64,000 nt of DNA from Reticulitermes speratus (Eukaryota > Arthropoda > Insecta > Blattodea > Rhinotermitidae). Below are positions 30,401-41,780 of this stretch, piece by piece (within the stretch, counting starts at the first letter, position 1; every line of letters starts with the position of its first letter). Both the position numbers and the translations under genes were made by a program. Under the pieces are notes generated by a model, which saw only the letters and a program-made list of their open reading frames with translations, ran no database searches and had not been told where the DNA came from. The DNA is taken from contig JAJKFL010000427.1 in assembly GCA_021186555.1 (NCBI GenBank), forward strand, positions 23,919,238-23,983,237, written 5' to 3'.

Positions 30401-33400
30401 GCCTGTCCCCTGTTGTGCTCATATTTCTGCTAAATTGTATGGTAATGAAATTAAGCTTACCTTTGTGAGTGGAATTTGTGATATACCAACGTGTCGAGAA
30501 GTCCCAACCTGACTCTGCAGCAGTCTTCAGTTGCGTATAGTGATTTTGCCTCTCAGCTTCTGTCCTGAACACTTGGGCATTCTCATAGTCCTCCCTGTGA
30601 ACATATATTTATATTATGCAGCATTTTTAAAGTCTATAAAAACGTAGTTTTTAGCTACTTAGTGTCAAAATAGAAACAAAATCATCGGTTATGCCAGTGA
30701 CATTGCAGGCTGACACCCTCTAAAACCTACTGCCAGAATTGTTTATAAAGGCAGCAAGCCTGAAAACGTGTTTATAAACTTACATTTAAGCTACTTAAGA
30801 ATATTTTTTACACCACCCTAGACTTGTGGGTTCCTGTATGTATTGAAACACACATTTAATTAGATTAGATTTGTTGGTATTGAGTACATTTTCTTTCAAT
30901 TCAATCAATTTTTATTTCTTCCTGAAAAAATTCAGAGGATTGGACAAGTGACTAGCTTGGCCCCCTCCTTTCCCACTTGCCAGCAACTATGGCTCTCCGT
31001 TAAACCAGTGTTTCCTAACTTCTTTTTCCATGCAGAAAGGTTTACAGGCCAAATAAATATGATAGCAAAAAGCACAATAAGACATCAAACATCAAATAAA
31101 AATAAGTTTACCTTAATATCAAATTAAAGTTCACATACAAAGTCAATATAAAGTTTACTTTCTCTGTGATATTTCGGATTCTTTCTTTTTTGCACAAAGG
31201 TTGAATTCTTGGCCTTTCTGTCGACACCGGCGAGGAGACTGTCTAGCTGTACGATCCATGGCACGAAAAGGAAAAGGTAAAGGTAAAGTTCATGAAGGCC
31301 CAGAGGGGGAGTAGGAGTATAGCTCTACTCTTTCTTTAACCTCGGCACTAGATAGGGGTGGGTGGTCAACGTCACGCCCCGGCCGCTTTACCCCATGACG
31401 CGGTAACCATTGTACAGGAGGCTACCCCATGGCCGGTCTGGACGGGTGCCGAAAACCTCACCCCCACCGGGATTCGTTCCCCGGGCCGTCCACCTCGTAT
31501 CGAGTCGCTATACCGACTACGCTATCCCAGCCCACCGAAAAGGACCAGAAGGACGTAAATACAACCTCAAATACGCAATGTGCCACAGTACAGAGACACT
31601 TCGCAGCACACAGAGACCACTCCATGATAGCCAATAGCCGGACAAAAATTCTCGCGACATTTCGAGGGATATTTGGAATTATTCGCGGTATTTAGAAATT
31701 GTTATTTATTTATTCCACGATTTATCACGGAACCCCTATGGATATTCTGCGGAACACTGTTTGTTAGGCACTGCATAAAACTGTGGATTTTCTTCACCAT
31801 CTTTATCAAAGAAGGCAGTCAACATTCTAAAAACTACATTTGTTGAAAACTTGAGGTGCACTTCCTAAAATGAGAGCAATTTTTGTGCACAAGAAAATGT
31901 GTCATGTTTCCATGTTCTGAATGTACTACACAAATTCATGTGATGTTCAGGGGTCTCAGCGAAGGATACTTAAGCTTAAACATGAAAGAATGGGATACAC
32001 AAACGCAAGTGTTACGCTCTGCAACTAGCCAGCCGAACGAAGGCTGGTTAAGGCACTCACAGTTTATGCTGCTGCGTAGGGACCCGTTGCTTGCCACCAC
32101 CACCACTGCTCCTCCCCCCCCCCCCCCTCACTCTCCTACGGGAACGGCAAGGTTGCTTTTCACATTTTGCGTCACACATATTTTGAATGTAATTATAATG
32201 CTATCTGTTTATCTTCAGTCCAGGATTATATGTAAAGAGGGCACCCAGATCTATTATTGCGTTGGGCCCAGAAATATCTTAGACCGGCCCTTCCTGAAAG
32301 ACGTGGTTCTAAGAACGTTCACACCCCTTCAGGCCGCCTGCTAAAACAGATCCATCCGCCTGCCTGTCCACCTGTAACAGCTGATAAAATGTTAAACGGA
32401 TTTTCATGAGATCTGATATTGGGAAATTTCAGCTAAAATCACACAAATACAATGGACAATTTACACGAAGACCCATATGAGTTTGTGCGAGCATCTTGTG
32501 CGTAACCAACTGAGTATTTATCGGGATGTAAAACCTTTTGGGGCAAAAGTTGCAGAGATAAAAAAACACATATGTTACACCCAAAATACTTTTCCTGTAC
32601 CGGTTACTTTGTGGCATTATTAAACACAACAAATTGAACGTACCGCATCTGTTACTGTATACATGTAATTCTTAACTCATTAAGAGCTTCAATGGATGGG
32701 GAAGCATCTTTAAGTCATACCAGGAAAGATGTCCTGTTTCCTCAACTCTTACCTGTAGGATTCCGGTCGGGGTCCAGATGATGGGGCAGAGTACCGAGCC
32801 AGAGTGTATCCTTTCCCATCCTTTACAACCACAACTGAATGATTTTTCATCCAATACTGAAATTCCTCTTCAATTGTATCAATGTTCTTCCTCAAAAATT
32901 CGATATCGTTCGTTGCATCCACATAGCTCTTCACCATGGGTATCAGCAGTGGCGGTTGTGACCGCCTCGTGTAATAGATACGTCCGCCATTTGGAATGAA
33001 ACCGTACTTATTGACCATGCTAAGGAAGTTTTCCAGCATACCTTTAACAGTTTTGTACATTTCAGACAGCAGCAAACCCCGGATTATCCAATAAGAATCC
33101 CAGTAGTAGAATTCCCGAAAGCGCCCCCCAGGTATGATAACAGGATGTTGAACATAAATAATGGAGTACAACTCTGTGTTATTACGCACTTCATGTTTCA
33201 TTTGTCTTCCGAGCTCTTTCCAAAATAGGTGGAGATGCCTTGCCCACTCCCGAAGAACAGGGTCTCTGATATTGTTCAAAAACTTCGGATAAGGGACCCA
33301 GTCTATTGGATCCCAGTCTTCAAATTCACTACCCGGTGGATCAAAAGTTTCATCAACAAATTTGGAAATGTCTGCAGGGCTGGGGTTATTGTCAGTTTTG

Positions 33401-33535
33401 TTCATCAGTTCTCCAAATCTTTGCCATATCTCATTCCCAGGGTACTTCATTTTCATGTCCACAAATGTCTTGGAATCAGGAAATATATTTGACATCTGCA
33501 CCATATGTAGAAGTTGTCCATAGCAGTAGATATCA
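27225..33535 (-). CDS. Treh: Trehalase, membrane-anchored (Tre-2-like); N-terminal exon missing
   Basis: Glycoside hydrolase family 37 enzyme that splits trehalose, the insect blood sugar, into two glucoses. Four exons join in frame to 571 residues plus stop. The order of motifs is YCYGQLLHMVQ, DSKTFVDM, signature 1 PGGRFREFYYWDSYW, PNGGRIYYTRRSQPPLL, GPRPESYREDYE (across a junction), SIIPV-type YIIPVELNA (across a junction), signature 2 QWDYPNAWPPLQ, then KYDATFPGG and GEY-MNQIGFGWTNG. The tail SSLVAYVISLTAISIALLFL is a hydrophobic anchor, which in insects marks the membrane-bound type rather than the secreted Tre-1. The exon with the signal peptide should lie to the right of 33535 but could not be identified. 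Introns hold SINEs and hammerhead-like motifs. Confidence 0.93.
27888..28112. repeat. Dispersed repeat, copy 2 (trehalase intron)
   Basis: Partner of 18762-18956, with GTGTTCCTGAAAAAG, GGGCATTAAACC and GGCATAAATTAAG in the same order. Confidence 0.6.
28113..28874. other. Trehalase intron with two hammerhead-like motifs
   Basis: Apart from the motif at 28543-28583 and a weaker one at 28745-28790 (CUAAAGA, AGAGG...UUCUCC, GAAAC), no feature was recognised. Confidence 0.45.
28543..28583 (+). ncRNA. Hammerhead-ribozyme-like motif
   Basis: CUGAGGA, stem II GGCGAU/AUUGCU, GAAAC, palindromic ACAUGU, A, then GGAA. Stem I is weak. Antisense to trehalase. Confidence 0.42.
28875..29422 (-). CDS. Treh: Trehalase, coding exon 3 of those seen
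   Basis: 548 bp. The acceptor is TTCCAG|GCAGCC and the donor is GAGAAG|GTGCGT. It encodes YIIPVELNAILCWNA, FYPTNLAPLW, the second trehalase signature QWDYPNAWPP and ATRWVRSNF. Confidence 0.94.
29538..29579 (-). ncRNA. Best-preserved hammerhead-ribozyme-like motif, in trehalase intron
   Basis: Minus strand: stem I ACUCC/GGAGU fully paired; CUGAAGA; stem II GGUGG/CCACC with loop AGUU; GAAA; stem III ACA/UGU; cleavage-site UA. All conserved core bases are present in the right order, apart from one extra U between CUGAAGA and stem II. It is in sense orientation within the trehalase pre-mRNA. Type I hammerheads with tiny stem III are known from Penelope-like elements. Activity is inferred, not shown. 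Confidence 0.62.
29608..29768. repeat. Imperfect palindrome next to the hammerhead-like motif
   Basis: Arms share TTTCTGCAGCTGAATTCAAG against a diverged complement (AAATTTAGCTGCAGAAAT), and AATGTAAGAT against ATCTTACATT. It belongs with the motif at 29538-29579 as one foldback-type unit. Confidence 0.55.
29769..30460. other. Trehalase intron, nothing recognised
   Basis: Includes a short GGGATTGAACCTGGGTCTCC string (about 30215) like a degenerate SINE B box. No complete element. Confidence 0.35.
30461..30594 (-). CDS. Treh: Trehalase, coding exon 2 of those seen
   Basis: 134 bp. The acceptor TTCACAG|GGAGGAC joins to the previous exon to give the family motif PESYREDYE; the donor is CACAAAG|GTAAGC. 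It encodes NAQVFRTEAERQNHYTQLK and WDFSTRWYI. Confidence 0.93.
31004..31763. mobile_element. Possible hAT-type element with SINE insertion
   Basis: Left end CAGTGTTTCCTAACTT and right end GGAACACTG (inverted) resemble hAT termini. No matching 8-bp flanks were seen. A SINE sits inside (31273-31535). Confidence 0.3.
31273..31535 (-). mobile_element. tRNA-derived SINE, family A, with target-site duplication
   Basis: Flanked by CGAAAAGGA (31264-31272 and 31536-31544). On the minus strand, the head reads GGGATAGCGTAGTCGGTATA (A-box region). The B box has drifted (GGGGAACGAATCCC). The tail is TTTACC repeats. Confidence 0.87.
32345..32600 (+). repeat. Dispersed repeat R, copy 2 (diverged)
   Basis: Matches the R family at GGATTTTCATGAGATCTGATA, GACCCATATGAG and GTTGCAGAGATAAAAAAAC. 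A poly-C run lies upstream at 32115-32128. Confidence 0.55.
32753..33535 (-). CDS. Treh: Trehalase, first coding exon seen
   Basis: 783 bp. The acceptor is TTCTAG before TGATATC and the donor is CCTACAG|GTAAGA. It encodes DIYCYGQLLH through the first trehalase signature PGGRFREFYYWDSYW to GPRPESYR. It begins at the third base of a codon, so at least one upstream coding exon is missing. Confidence 0.94.
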
Positions 33536-34761
33536 CTAGAACAAAAACTCAAATTAAATACAGTAACACTTATAAATCCCTAGCCAAAGGATTCCTACTT
33601 TCAAACCAACAGCACAAACACAGGCTCCAATATTTCACCTTTCACAAGGTGGAGGCAGACATTTCACACACATCAGTACCAGCAACAGGCTGCACGTCAC
33701 ACACACCACCCTCATACCGGACGCACAATTTTAATACACTAACGAGCCGCCACTGAAAATTAAATTCCGGAGTAAAAACGCATATGTTCGCTATGCGTCC
33801 CGCCTACCTACTGGCGCAGAGCTGAGAGCGCAGTGACGGGGAATCCCGCGTCAGTGACATATTACACGCTTGTGGCATTGTGACTCTCAGCCATGCAGTT
33901 CGCACAATCACCGATGTCAGTGGCTAGAAGCACATTGTGACAAGCCTTGTTTCTGCTGAAAGATACGTGGGATAGCTAGGTGGTGGGGAGAGCGAGCGGT
34001 GAGTTCTGATGCTAACGAGGTGGTGTGATTAAGTCTCCTTTAAGGAAATATAAAGTGGGAAAGGAAGAAGGAAAGAAAGAAATAAGGAATAAAACAAATA
34101 AACACGTAGTTTTCCCTGCCGTAGTAACAAATTATGTCGATAATGCTTTATACTAATTTGTTATGATCCGAAACGAAGTAAAAGTGGAATCATTAAAGAC
34201 TTAATTTCGAATATTATGACAAAATATGATTTAAAGAATCACAAAAAAATAAAATCTGCATGGAATGAAATGGTGACTTGAAAAACCGAAATTTCTGGAG
34301 TCCTGCAACAAGATGGCGGAGTGAAGCTAGCAAATTATTTGTAATATTATTGTCCTTTTCGCACATTTCTCTCATTTATTCGATATTAATGTCGATGTTT
34401 TTATAGTCTTCGGACAATTTTGCCTAAGAAACACACAAGTAATTTTCCTACTACTACGCAGTAAGCCTACTCTCTCGCCCTTTTCAGAACAAAGAAACAG
34501 ACGCCATTTTAAGGCACGATAGGGCCAATTCACATTCCGTGGATGCTGGAAGTATATGTTCAAGCCTTGTCTACACAATTCAGGGCAAAATCACAAAACA
34601 AAAATAAATACTTTAAAAATGTGGCAATTTCAAATATTTGGGGGGGGGGGGGGGGATATAAATATCAAAATTGCGTTCATGAAGAAATTAAGAGTAGATG
34701 CGTGATGCCATTCCGTCCAGAATCTTTTGGCTTCCCTTTCGAAATCCAAAATTTAAAAAAA
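33536..34761. other. Upstream of trehalase exon; CpG-richer stretch, no exon found
   Basis: The segment 33770-34030 is richer in CG than its surroundings (GCGCAGAGCTGAGAGCGCAG, CCCGCGTCAG) and could be a promoter. No signal-peptide frame with a correct-phase donor was found. A poly-G run of 15 lies near 34641. Confidence 0.3.
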
Positions 34762-35035
34762 AGGTAAATCTCACCCTGTCCTCGCCAAAGATTTTTGTCT
34801 CCACTCATTTTGTACCTGACGCTAGATGGAGATGCGTTGACAACGTCACGCCCCGACCGTTTTATCCCCGGGAAGGAACACCGATAACCATTGAATAGGA
34901 GGCTGGTGGAACTCAGAGCCGATCTGGACGTTTCAAAAAAAAAAAAAAAAGAAGACTCTTGCACCTACTGGGATTCGAAAGCCGGACCGTCCGGAATGTA
35001 GCCTAGTCACTATACCAACTTAGCTATCCAAGCTT
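34762..35035 (-). mobile_element. SINE, family A, diverged
   Basis: Tail GGTAAATCTCACCCTGTCC, body CACGCCCCGACCGTTTTATCC and GGAGGCTGGTGGAACTC, an internal A run at 34936-34951, head GGGATTCGAAAGCCGGACCG. Confidence 0.75.
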
Positions 35036-35109
35036 ATGAAGATTAAAGTATACAGAACTACAATATAATTTTGACTGTTGTTTGGTATGGGTGTGAAACT
35101 TAGTCTCTC

Positions 35110-35880
35110 AAATTGAGGGAGGACAATAAATAACTAACCAATTAACCAATTCCATGCAGCACAGTTCTTCCTGAGAAGCTAACAGTTCCTCAGATAGTCA
35201 AGAAAGTCCCCGCGTTTTATGGAACCCGAAGGTTCATTACTGCATTCACAAGAGCCCGCCACCTGTCCCTATCCTAAGCCAGATCAATCCAGTCCATACC
35301 TCAACCCATTTTGATCATCCATTTTAATTTACCCTTACATCTATACCTAGGTGCCGATCCCAGTGGCCGTGCGGTCTAAGCTTGGGTTTACGGCTGCTCG
35401 CTTACTGGGATTGTGGGTTCGAATCCCGCCTAGGGCATGGATGTCTGTCTCGTTGTGAGTGTTGTGTGTTGTCAGGTAGAGGTCTCTGCGACGGGCTGGT
35501 CCCTCGTCCAGAGGAGTCCTACCGAGTGTGGTGTGTCTGAGTGTGAATCGTGAAGCCTGGAAAAATGAGGCGGCCTAGGCCCCAAGGGGCTGTCGAGCCA
35601 TAGAAAAAAAAATCTACACCTATTCTTCCAAGTGGCCTCTTTCCCCAGGTTTTCCCACCAAGACCCTGTATACACCTCTCCTCTCCGCCGTTCGTGCTAC
35701 ATGCCCTGCCAATCCAATCCTGTTGATTTAATCACTTGAATAATATTTGGTGATGAGTACAGATCATTAAGTTCCTCGTTATGTAGTCTTCTCCACTCCC
35801 CTGTCACCCCGTCCCTCTTAGGCCCAAATATCTTCCTCAGCACCCTATTCTCGAACACCTCTCAATTTCCCATACGTCTT
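35110..35880 (-). mobile_element. RTE-type LINE 3' fragment, split by a SINE
   Basis: Same family as 44330-45423: CCATGCAGCACAGTTCTTCC, GGAACCCGAAGGTTCATTAC and GGCCCAAATATCTTCCTCAG. It encodes, on the minus strand, the broken tail of the RT ORF. It is interrupted at about 35350-35612. Confidence 0.72.
35350..35612 (+). mobile_element. tRNA-derived SINE, family B (different tRNA head)
   Basis: Head AGTGGCCGTGCGGTCTAAGC (A box) and GGGTTCGAATCCCGCC (perfect B box), then a body ending GGGGCTGTCGAGCCATAG and an A9 tail. Near-identical flanks ATCTATACCT and ATCTACACCT look like a target-site duplication. The long head and the A tail separate it from family A. Confidence 0.82.
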
Positions 35881-36167
35881 CATAGCTTGCTACTCATTAA
35901 GCATAAAAGGACATTTCAGTTTATTTTAGGTACGAGCGCAGCGACCTTTCTGGGTGTCGGGGCACACCCCCCCCCCCCCCACAAGAATATACTTCAGACA
36001 CCGTCATCACACCCGCCGCTAACCTGAAAGACACCAGAAGCGCCACAAAACTGCAAAAGCCCTTTTCCACTACTCAGCCGGCTTTAGCAAAGGCGGGGCC
36101 CGATTGCGATCTTGTGGCGGGCCCCTAAATGTTATTTTGCAGAGTAAAAAAAGGACTAACGTGCGGT

Positions 36168-36780
36168 GACCTGTTCAACAGATAACTAATGACCTGTCAA
36201 AGGAACTGAATGCCTGTCCAAAGGTACCTGCAATGTACTGTTCAACAGCAAATGGAAATGGCCTGTTCAACAGGTAACTGCCATGACCTCTTCAACAGGT
36301 ACCACAACATGAGCTGTTCAACAGGAAATGCCATGAACTGTTCAACAGGAAACTGGCATTACCTGTTCAACAGGCATCATGAGCTGTTCAACAGGAAACT
36401 GACATGACTGTTCAACAGGAACTGGCATGACTGTTCAACAGAAACGCATGACTGTTCAACAGAAACTGCATGAATGTTCACAGGCAACTGGCATGACTGT
36501 TCAACAGGAAACCCATGACTGTTCAACCGGACAATTGCCATGAACTGTTTAACAGGAAACTGGCATGACCTGTTCAACAATGTACCCGATATGAGCTGTT
36601 CAACAGGAAACTGCCATGAACTGTTCAACAGGAGAATGGCATGACGTGTTCACAGATACCCGACATGACTGTTCAACAGGAAACTGCCGTGACTAGTTCA
36701 ACAAGGAATACTTGGCATAGATCTGTTCAACAGGCAAGTGCCTAATGAACATGTTCACAAGCGAAACTGGCGGGCCGTGA
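36168..36780. repeat. Minisatellite with palindromic core CTGTTCAACAG
   Basis: More than 20 units of about 24-26 bp, e.g. CTGTTCAACAGGAAACTGGC followed by ATGAC. Each has the 11-bp palindrome CTGTT-C-AACAG. Units at the right end are progressively more decayed; one isolated unit lies near 36880. Open frames across it are repeat artefacts. Confidence 0.92.
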
Positions 36781-37947
36781 TGTTCACGCAGATTAGCGAA
36801 TCGTACGGGCGGAAAGGTACTGGATCGATCCGATCCAGTGGGCATTGTCTATGACGTGTTACGGACCTCGCTTACTGATCTGTTCAACAGGCAATGTTGT
36901 GTTGTGTTTCGTAAAGGCAGGTTTTGGCGTAATTGATGAAGGACGGGATTTACACTGTACAAAACTGCCAGTGCCCCGGCTAAAAACATAACCCTGTGGC
37001 TAGTTTTTTCGCACCGTCCAACGTCTCCACCAGCTCCTATACAATGTATTTCTGTCACTAAAGCCTGGCGGGGTTACACCACCCTCTTTGGCATTAAGCG
37101 TACAGATATTATCTCGGGCTATGTGCCTGTTCTAGAACTTCCTTTACCTGTCTACCTGTCTGGGCACACAACGGTATCGTTAGCAAGCTTATCAGTTACT
37201 TAATTTCAAATTCAAACATCAATTTTGTAACTCTTTCTTTTATAGGTAGTTGGTTTCCTATTCCAGCCACCAGTCCACAGTTCGATCCCAGTTACACAAT
37301 TACACCAGACTTGCGCGCATCATTCGTAATTGCCCTCTAGTGACGTAACTAGCGAAGACCATCTGAACAATGTCTTCTTCTTCTTCTTCTTTAGTACATG
37401 AGCTTCAGGAACCTGTTAAGCCCGTAACTGATCTCCTCATGTTATCCTTGACAGATCCAAGCTGATTCTCGTTGGGGGGTTGAGCCTGCTCATTAAATAC
37501 CTAATTTTTTCCCCCAAAAAAATATCTGTTTCAAAAATTCGGTTCGTAACTCAAGAAGCCGCATCTCCATTGCGGAAATTCGACCGTCGGTAATGTGTAT
37601 ATTACAAAATGTGACGTTCATTTTGAAAACAAAACAAAACTTACGAACGTAATGTGTCGCAGAAATGTCGAGAGCTTTGACGTGAAGACTTTGGTACGTA
37701 ATAATTACAACCGTCGTTTAAAGAGTTGGGACAGGAGCAGACAGACAGACAGCATTTGACAATGTCACGCGATAAGCACACGTGACGTGACATAATTCTG
37801 CTTGTTATCTACTTCACACAGTACATGAATTAAATTGCACAGCAGTATAATGGATGGTGACGTAAGCTGAATGGCTGAAATACCGAGACAAAAGAGCTAG
37901 GAAATTATACAAGGACTGGATAATGTAGTGCTTTTGACAGAAAATAA
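36781..37947. other. Intergenic, nothing recognised
   Basis: Contains a (TTC)n run at about 37375-37393. No gene or element edge is supported. Confidence 0.35.
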
Positions 37948-38080
37948 AAGGTAAAATTGTCCCACTTGATTAATTAAGCATCATGCCATAAAGATATACG
38001 AATTAGAGATTAAGACGTAGGAATTAGAGGAGGTATGACTCCATTCATTCCTAACTTCGGCATTAGATGAATTCGAATTT
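37948..38080 (-). mobile_element. SINE fragment, strongly diverged
   Basis: AAAGGTAAAATTGTCCC tail and ATTCCTAACTTCGGCATTAGATG body. Head absent. Confidence 0.5.
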
Positions 38081-38439
38081 GGAAGATAGTGTTAAAATGG
38101 TATGTTTCTCTTACGCACACCATCAATCTGTGCGTAGTGTGCGTAGTGTTGGCAAATAGGGCGGACGACATCAACGCTTTGCGCTAGTCTGAATAAATTT
38201 GCATATGCAAGCACATTGTAATTTTTTATTACTCACTTTTTCCAAAGATTTGAGAAATATAGACCTACAAACATTTGTTTAAACCCTTAAGGGAGCTCTT
38301 AAATTCCGTATTTTTTCCCACACACTGCGAATTTTTGTGTTTTGTATGAGAAAATCAAGGAAAATGTGATAGGCGGGGAATATGGTATGTAGAGGGGAGA
38401 AGAGAAATGCATAAACGATTTTGGTGGGGAAACCTGAAG

Positions 38440-38700
38440 CCAAGCGACTGCTTGAAAAATATTGGCGTTAGTGGTTGCATAATGTCAAAATATATCGTAA
38501 AGAATTAGGACTGGAGGGCATTAACTGGATTGATCTGGCTCAGGATAGAACAGGTGGCGGGTTCTTACGTATACGGCACTAAGCCTTCAGATTCCATAAA
38601 GAAGGAGGAGTTTGTTGACTAGAAGAGGAAATGTTAGTTTCTGAAGAAGAATGATGCTCTATGAAGATAGTCAGGTAGTTAGTTGGTTACTTAGCATAAT
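38440..38700 (+). mobile_element. RTE-type LINE 3' end (plus strand)
   Basis: Encodes GLEGINWIDLAQDR, the C-terminal tail seen at 44.4 kb, followed by GATTCCATAAAG and GTCAGGTAGTTAGTTGGTTA as in the other copies' 3' UTR. Confidence 0.65.
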
Positions 38701-38807
38701 TCTGACAGCTTTAACATGTTGGTTATTATATTGGAGAAAGAGCGTGTGCGGTAAGAGCTGGACGCTAATATAATATTTAGATTAAATTCAACTGTCGTGC
38801 TTTATAC

Positions 38808-39168
38808 CACCATTTTGTCATGATTTACACCACCATCTGTCACACTTTGTACCATCACCCTGCCTTGCTTTGCACCACCATCTTGTCATGCTTTATATCA
38901 CCATCTTGTCATGCTTTACACCACCATCTTGTCACGCTTTGTACCATCACCCTGCCTTGCTTTGTACCACCATCTTGTCATGCTTTACACCACCATCTTG
39001 TCATGCTTTACACCACCATCGTATCATGCTTGATACCAAAATCTCCACACGCTTTTTACCACCATCTTGTCATGTTTTACACCACCATTCTGTCATGCTG
39101 TATACCACAATCTTTTCATACTTTATACCACCATTTGTCATGCTTTATACCACCATCTTGTCAAGACC
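38808..39168. repeat. Minisatellite, unit about 30 bp
   Basis: About twelve units of the type ACCACCATCTTGTCATGCTT plus TACACC. The two long plus-strand frames (38820-39218 and 38870-39286) are translations of the repeat. Length is not a multiple of three in all units. Confidence 0.92.
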
Positions 39169-39892
39169 CGACAGTTGGTTTGATAACAGGATACGCCGCC
39201 TCCCGCGCAGCAGAATAAAAGAATGTTTTTTTGATACTAATAAAACTCCGGCACACCTACCTCCTCCATTTCGTTTTCGAAACTGATTTGTTCTACAGGT
39301 CGATAAGTCCCATTTGACTTTGTAGTCTGCTTCTTCAAAGTTTACTGTTAATGGGCCTCTAAACAGTGCAAACTGAGCATCACAGGAATGGAAATCACTG
39401 GGTATTCTTTAAAATTCCATACATAAAACACTCAGTTTAGCCGAGTGCTACAACTGTCCATGTGAACAGAATTTCCGCACCTCAGCTGCTTTCCCCAGAG
39501 AGGAAGTTTTACTGTCACACAGCAAATTTCCCACTTGGATGGCGGTCTTGCACTTTTAAGTTCAAGATTTTTAGGTCGTCTTTCAAATACACATGTCATG
39601 CTACATCACCTACCCACTTTTCAGCAGAAGCACTAGCACCAAATTATGTTTCTCGCACATGCAATTTGCAATTAATTCGTGAAGACAGAAGATTTTCTTA
39701 CAGACTGAACCGCTGACTTCTGCGTAGCATGGCAATTTGCCATACATCTCACCTACATCAGCTAATAAATAAGCAACCTGAAGACAGTTTGGGGCTCAAG
39801 ACCGAATGACAATGAGCCACTACATTGCAGCACCCCTAACATGACCCATACGTAACTGCTTGCAACAGAGAGGTGCCTATGCATAACACAAT
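39169..39892. other. Intergenic, nothing recognised
   Basis: No supported gene or repeat edge. Confidence 0.35.
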
Positions 39893-40176
39893 AAGGTAAA
39901 AGTAAAGTTCTCCCTAGAACAGGCCATGAAAGCCCAGAGAGGGAGTAGGTGTATAGCTCTACTCTTTCTTTAACCTCGGCGTTAGATGGGGGTGGGTGGC
40001 CAACGCCACGCCCCGGCCGCTTTACCCCCGAGAATGATCTGGTACCCATTGTACAGGAGACTGGGTAGAACCCAGTGCCGGTCTGGATGGGTGCTGAAAA
40101 TCTCGCCACCACCGGGATTCGATCCCCGGACCGTCCAGCTCGTAGCGAGTCGCTATACCGACTACGCTATCTCTTA
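39893..40176 (-). mobile_element. tRNA-derived SINE, family A, near full length
   Basis: Minus-strand head GATAGCGTAGTCGGTATAGC with B box GGGGATCGAATCCC, family body, and tail AACTTTACTTTTACC. Confidence 0.85.
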
Positions 40177-41780
40177 AATTCTGCAGGTCGGTACTTTTTT
40201 TTTTTTTGTTACAGTAACGACACTCCCTTTCTCTCTCACCACAGCTGGACACCCCTCTGTTGTTAGAATGTGCAGTTTTCAAAGGTACTACCTAGCTAAT
40301 CAGCGACTTCGTTGGGGTGAGAAGGCAAGCCGCCAGTGTCCCTCGTGGAGAAGAGGAAATCGAAGGCAGTACAGATTTCCTAAGAAAGGACAGTGCAGCT
40401 GCAGTAGAGGACTGCTGCTTGTGTTAGATGTCAACAGCTGTGGTCACAAGGACATTACGACCTGGCGTGCAGTCATGTATGAGTACACACCAGGTGGTAT
40501 CTCATGGGTCGGGCACAGTGTTCACATGCGGCGGACTCTTCTTAGGAAATGTACTGTCGCTTACTCAAAAGAATGCAGTTGACCCGCACAGCGTGGGTAG
40601 AGTCCCTTAACACTAGCGATGACGGTAGTGTGAAAACATATAGATCCTGCCCAAAACATGAGTCTGTATCATTGCATGTCCTTCTTTCCACTGGTCGCCA
40701 TTTGTTAGATGTTTCGCTTATAATAAGCCTAAGGTAAAATTGATGCAGAGCTCTAACCAAATAGAAAACTATAAAAAAAATAACTGCTTTATCTGACACG
40801 CACAAAACACGACTGCATTTCAGCCTAATGTGTTCCTTTTTTGTGGAATACGTGATTACTGGTCACAATCATGGGTCGGTGGGCTTTTCCTAGCGCCAAC
40901 AATTGCCAAGGACAACTGCAAACTATTCAGTCAGTGTCATACTTGAACTGACATTTCCTTCTGCCTTCTCTGAAGGAAGCGTTGATACAGAATCCAAAAG
41001 ACCTTCGTATGGAAATTGTACAGGCAAACAAACATGGGACGGAAAGCCAAGGGCAGACAGTACTTGACAGGCAAAAATGTTAGCGACATTGCAGCATGTA
41101 TTTGTGATGTTGTGCCAGTAAAACTTGATGGGTATCAAACGTCAGCAAGCCACATCATACAGCACTGCGAGCCGCGGGTTAGCAAGGCCTCGTCTTGAAG
41201 CAACTCGACGCCAAAGATCCTCTGACAGAATGGCGGCTGCAAATAGAAGAAGACAAACATGAAACTGCGCAAAAAGCGATTCGATGCCAACCCGGTCGAC
41301 GACAGGGCGCAAGATTATCAACAGTACCTTAATTTGGGGGGGGGGGGGGGGATGGTGGGGTGCGATTGTGGGCCGCTCCCGGAGGCAGAGTCCAAAAGGC
41401 ATCAAAGTGGGCAGCAAAATAAACACTTTAAACGAAAAAAAAAAAATTTTTCTTCGCTCAACAATTTTCAAATTATTCAAATAACACGAAATTTGATAAA
41501 TAGTTGTGACTTTTTTAAGGTTCGTAATTTCTGTTAGGGGCAGCCATTGTGGTTACTCGCCCCAGGTTCCAGAAAACTTAGGGACGTCGCTGGCTACTAA
41601 ATAAGAAACTTCTTGTTGTGACAACGACAGTGATAATAACAGCAATGATGATGTGACGATTATGATAAATTGTGATGATGATAATAATAATAATAATAAT
41701 AATTACATGATACAGCCATAATAGGCCCACTACAGAAAGACAGACAGGGCCCTCTGTTACATTTTTATGCTATGTACAGG
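40177..41780. other. Intergenic; simple repeats only
   Basis: The 104-codon plus-strand frame at 40268-40582 has no domain, start context or splice support. A poly-G run (about 41336-41350) and a GAT/AAT trinucleotide run (about 41665-41703) are present. Nothing else was recognised. Confidence 0.35.

Noticed and set aside
36168..36780. CRISPR-like array of regular repeats
   Set aside because: Units are directly tandem with drifting short spacers in an insect genome; it is a minisatellite.
38820..39286. Two overlapping open frames of 132 and 138 codons
   Set aside because: They are translations of a 30-bp tandem repeat in two frames, without start context or domain.
40268..40582. 104-codon plus-strand ORF with several Cys and Arg
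   Set aside because: No recognisable domain and no supporting gene structure; left as chance.
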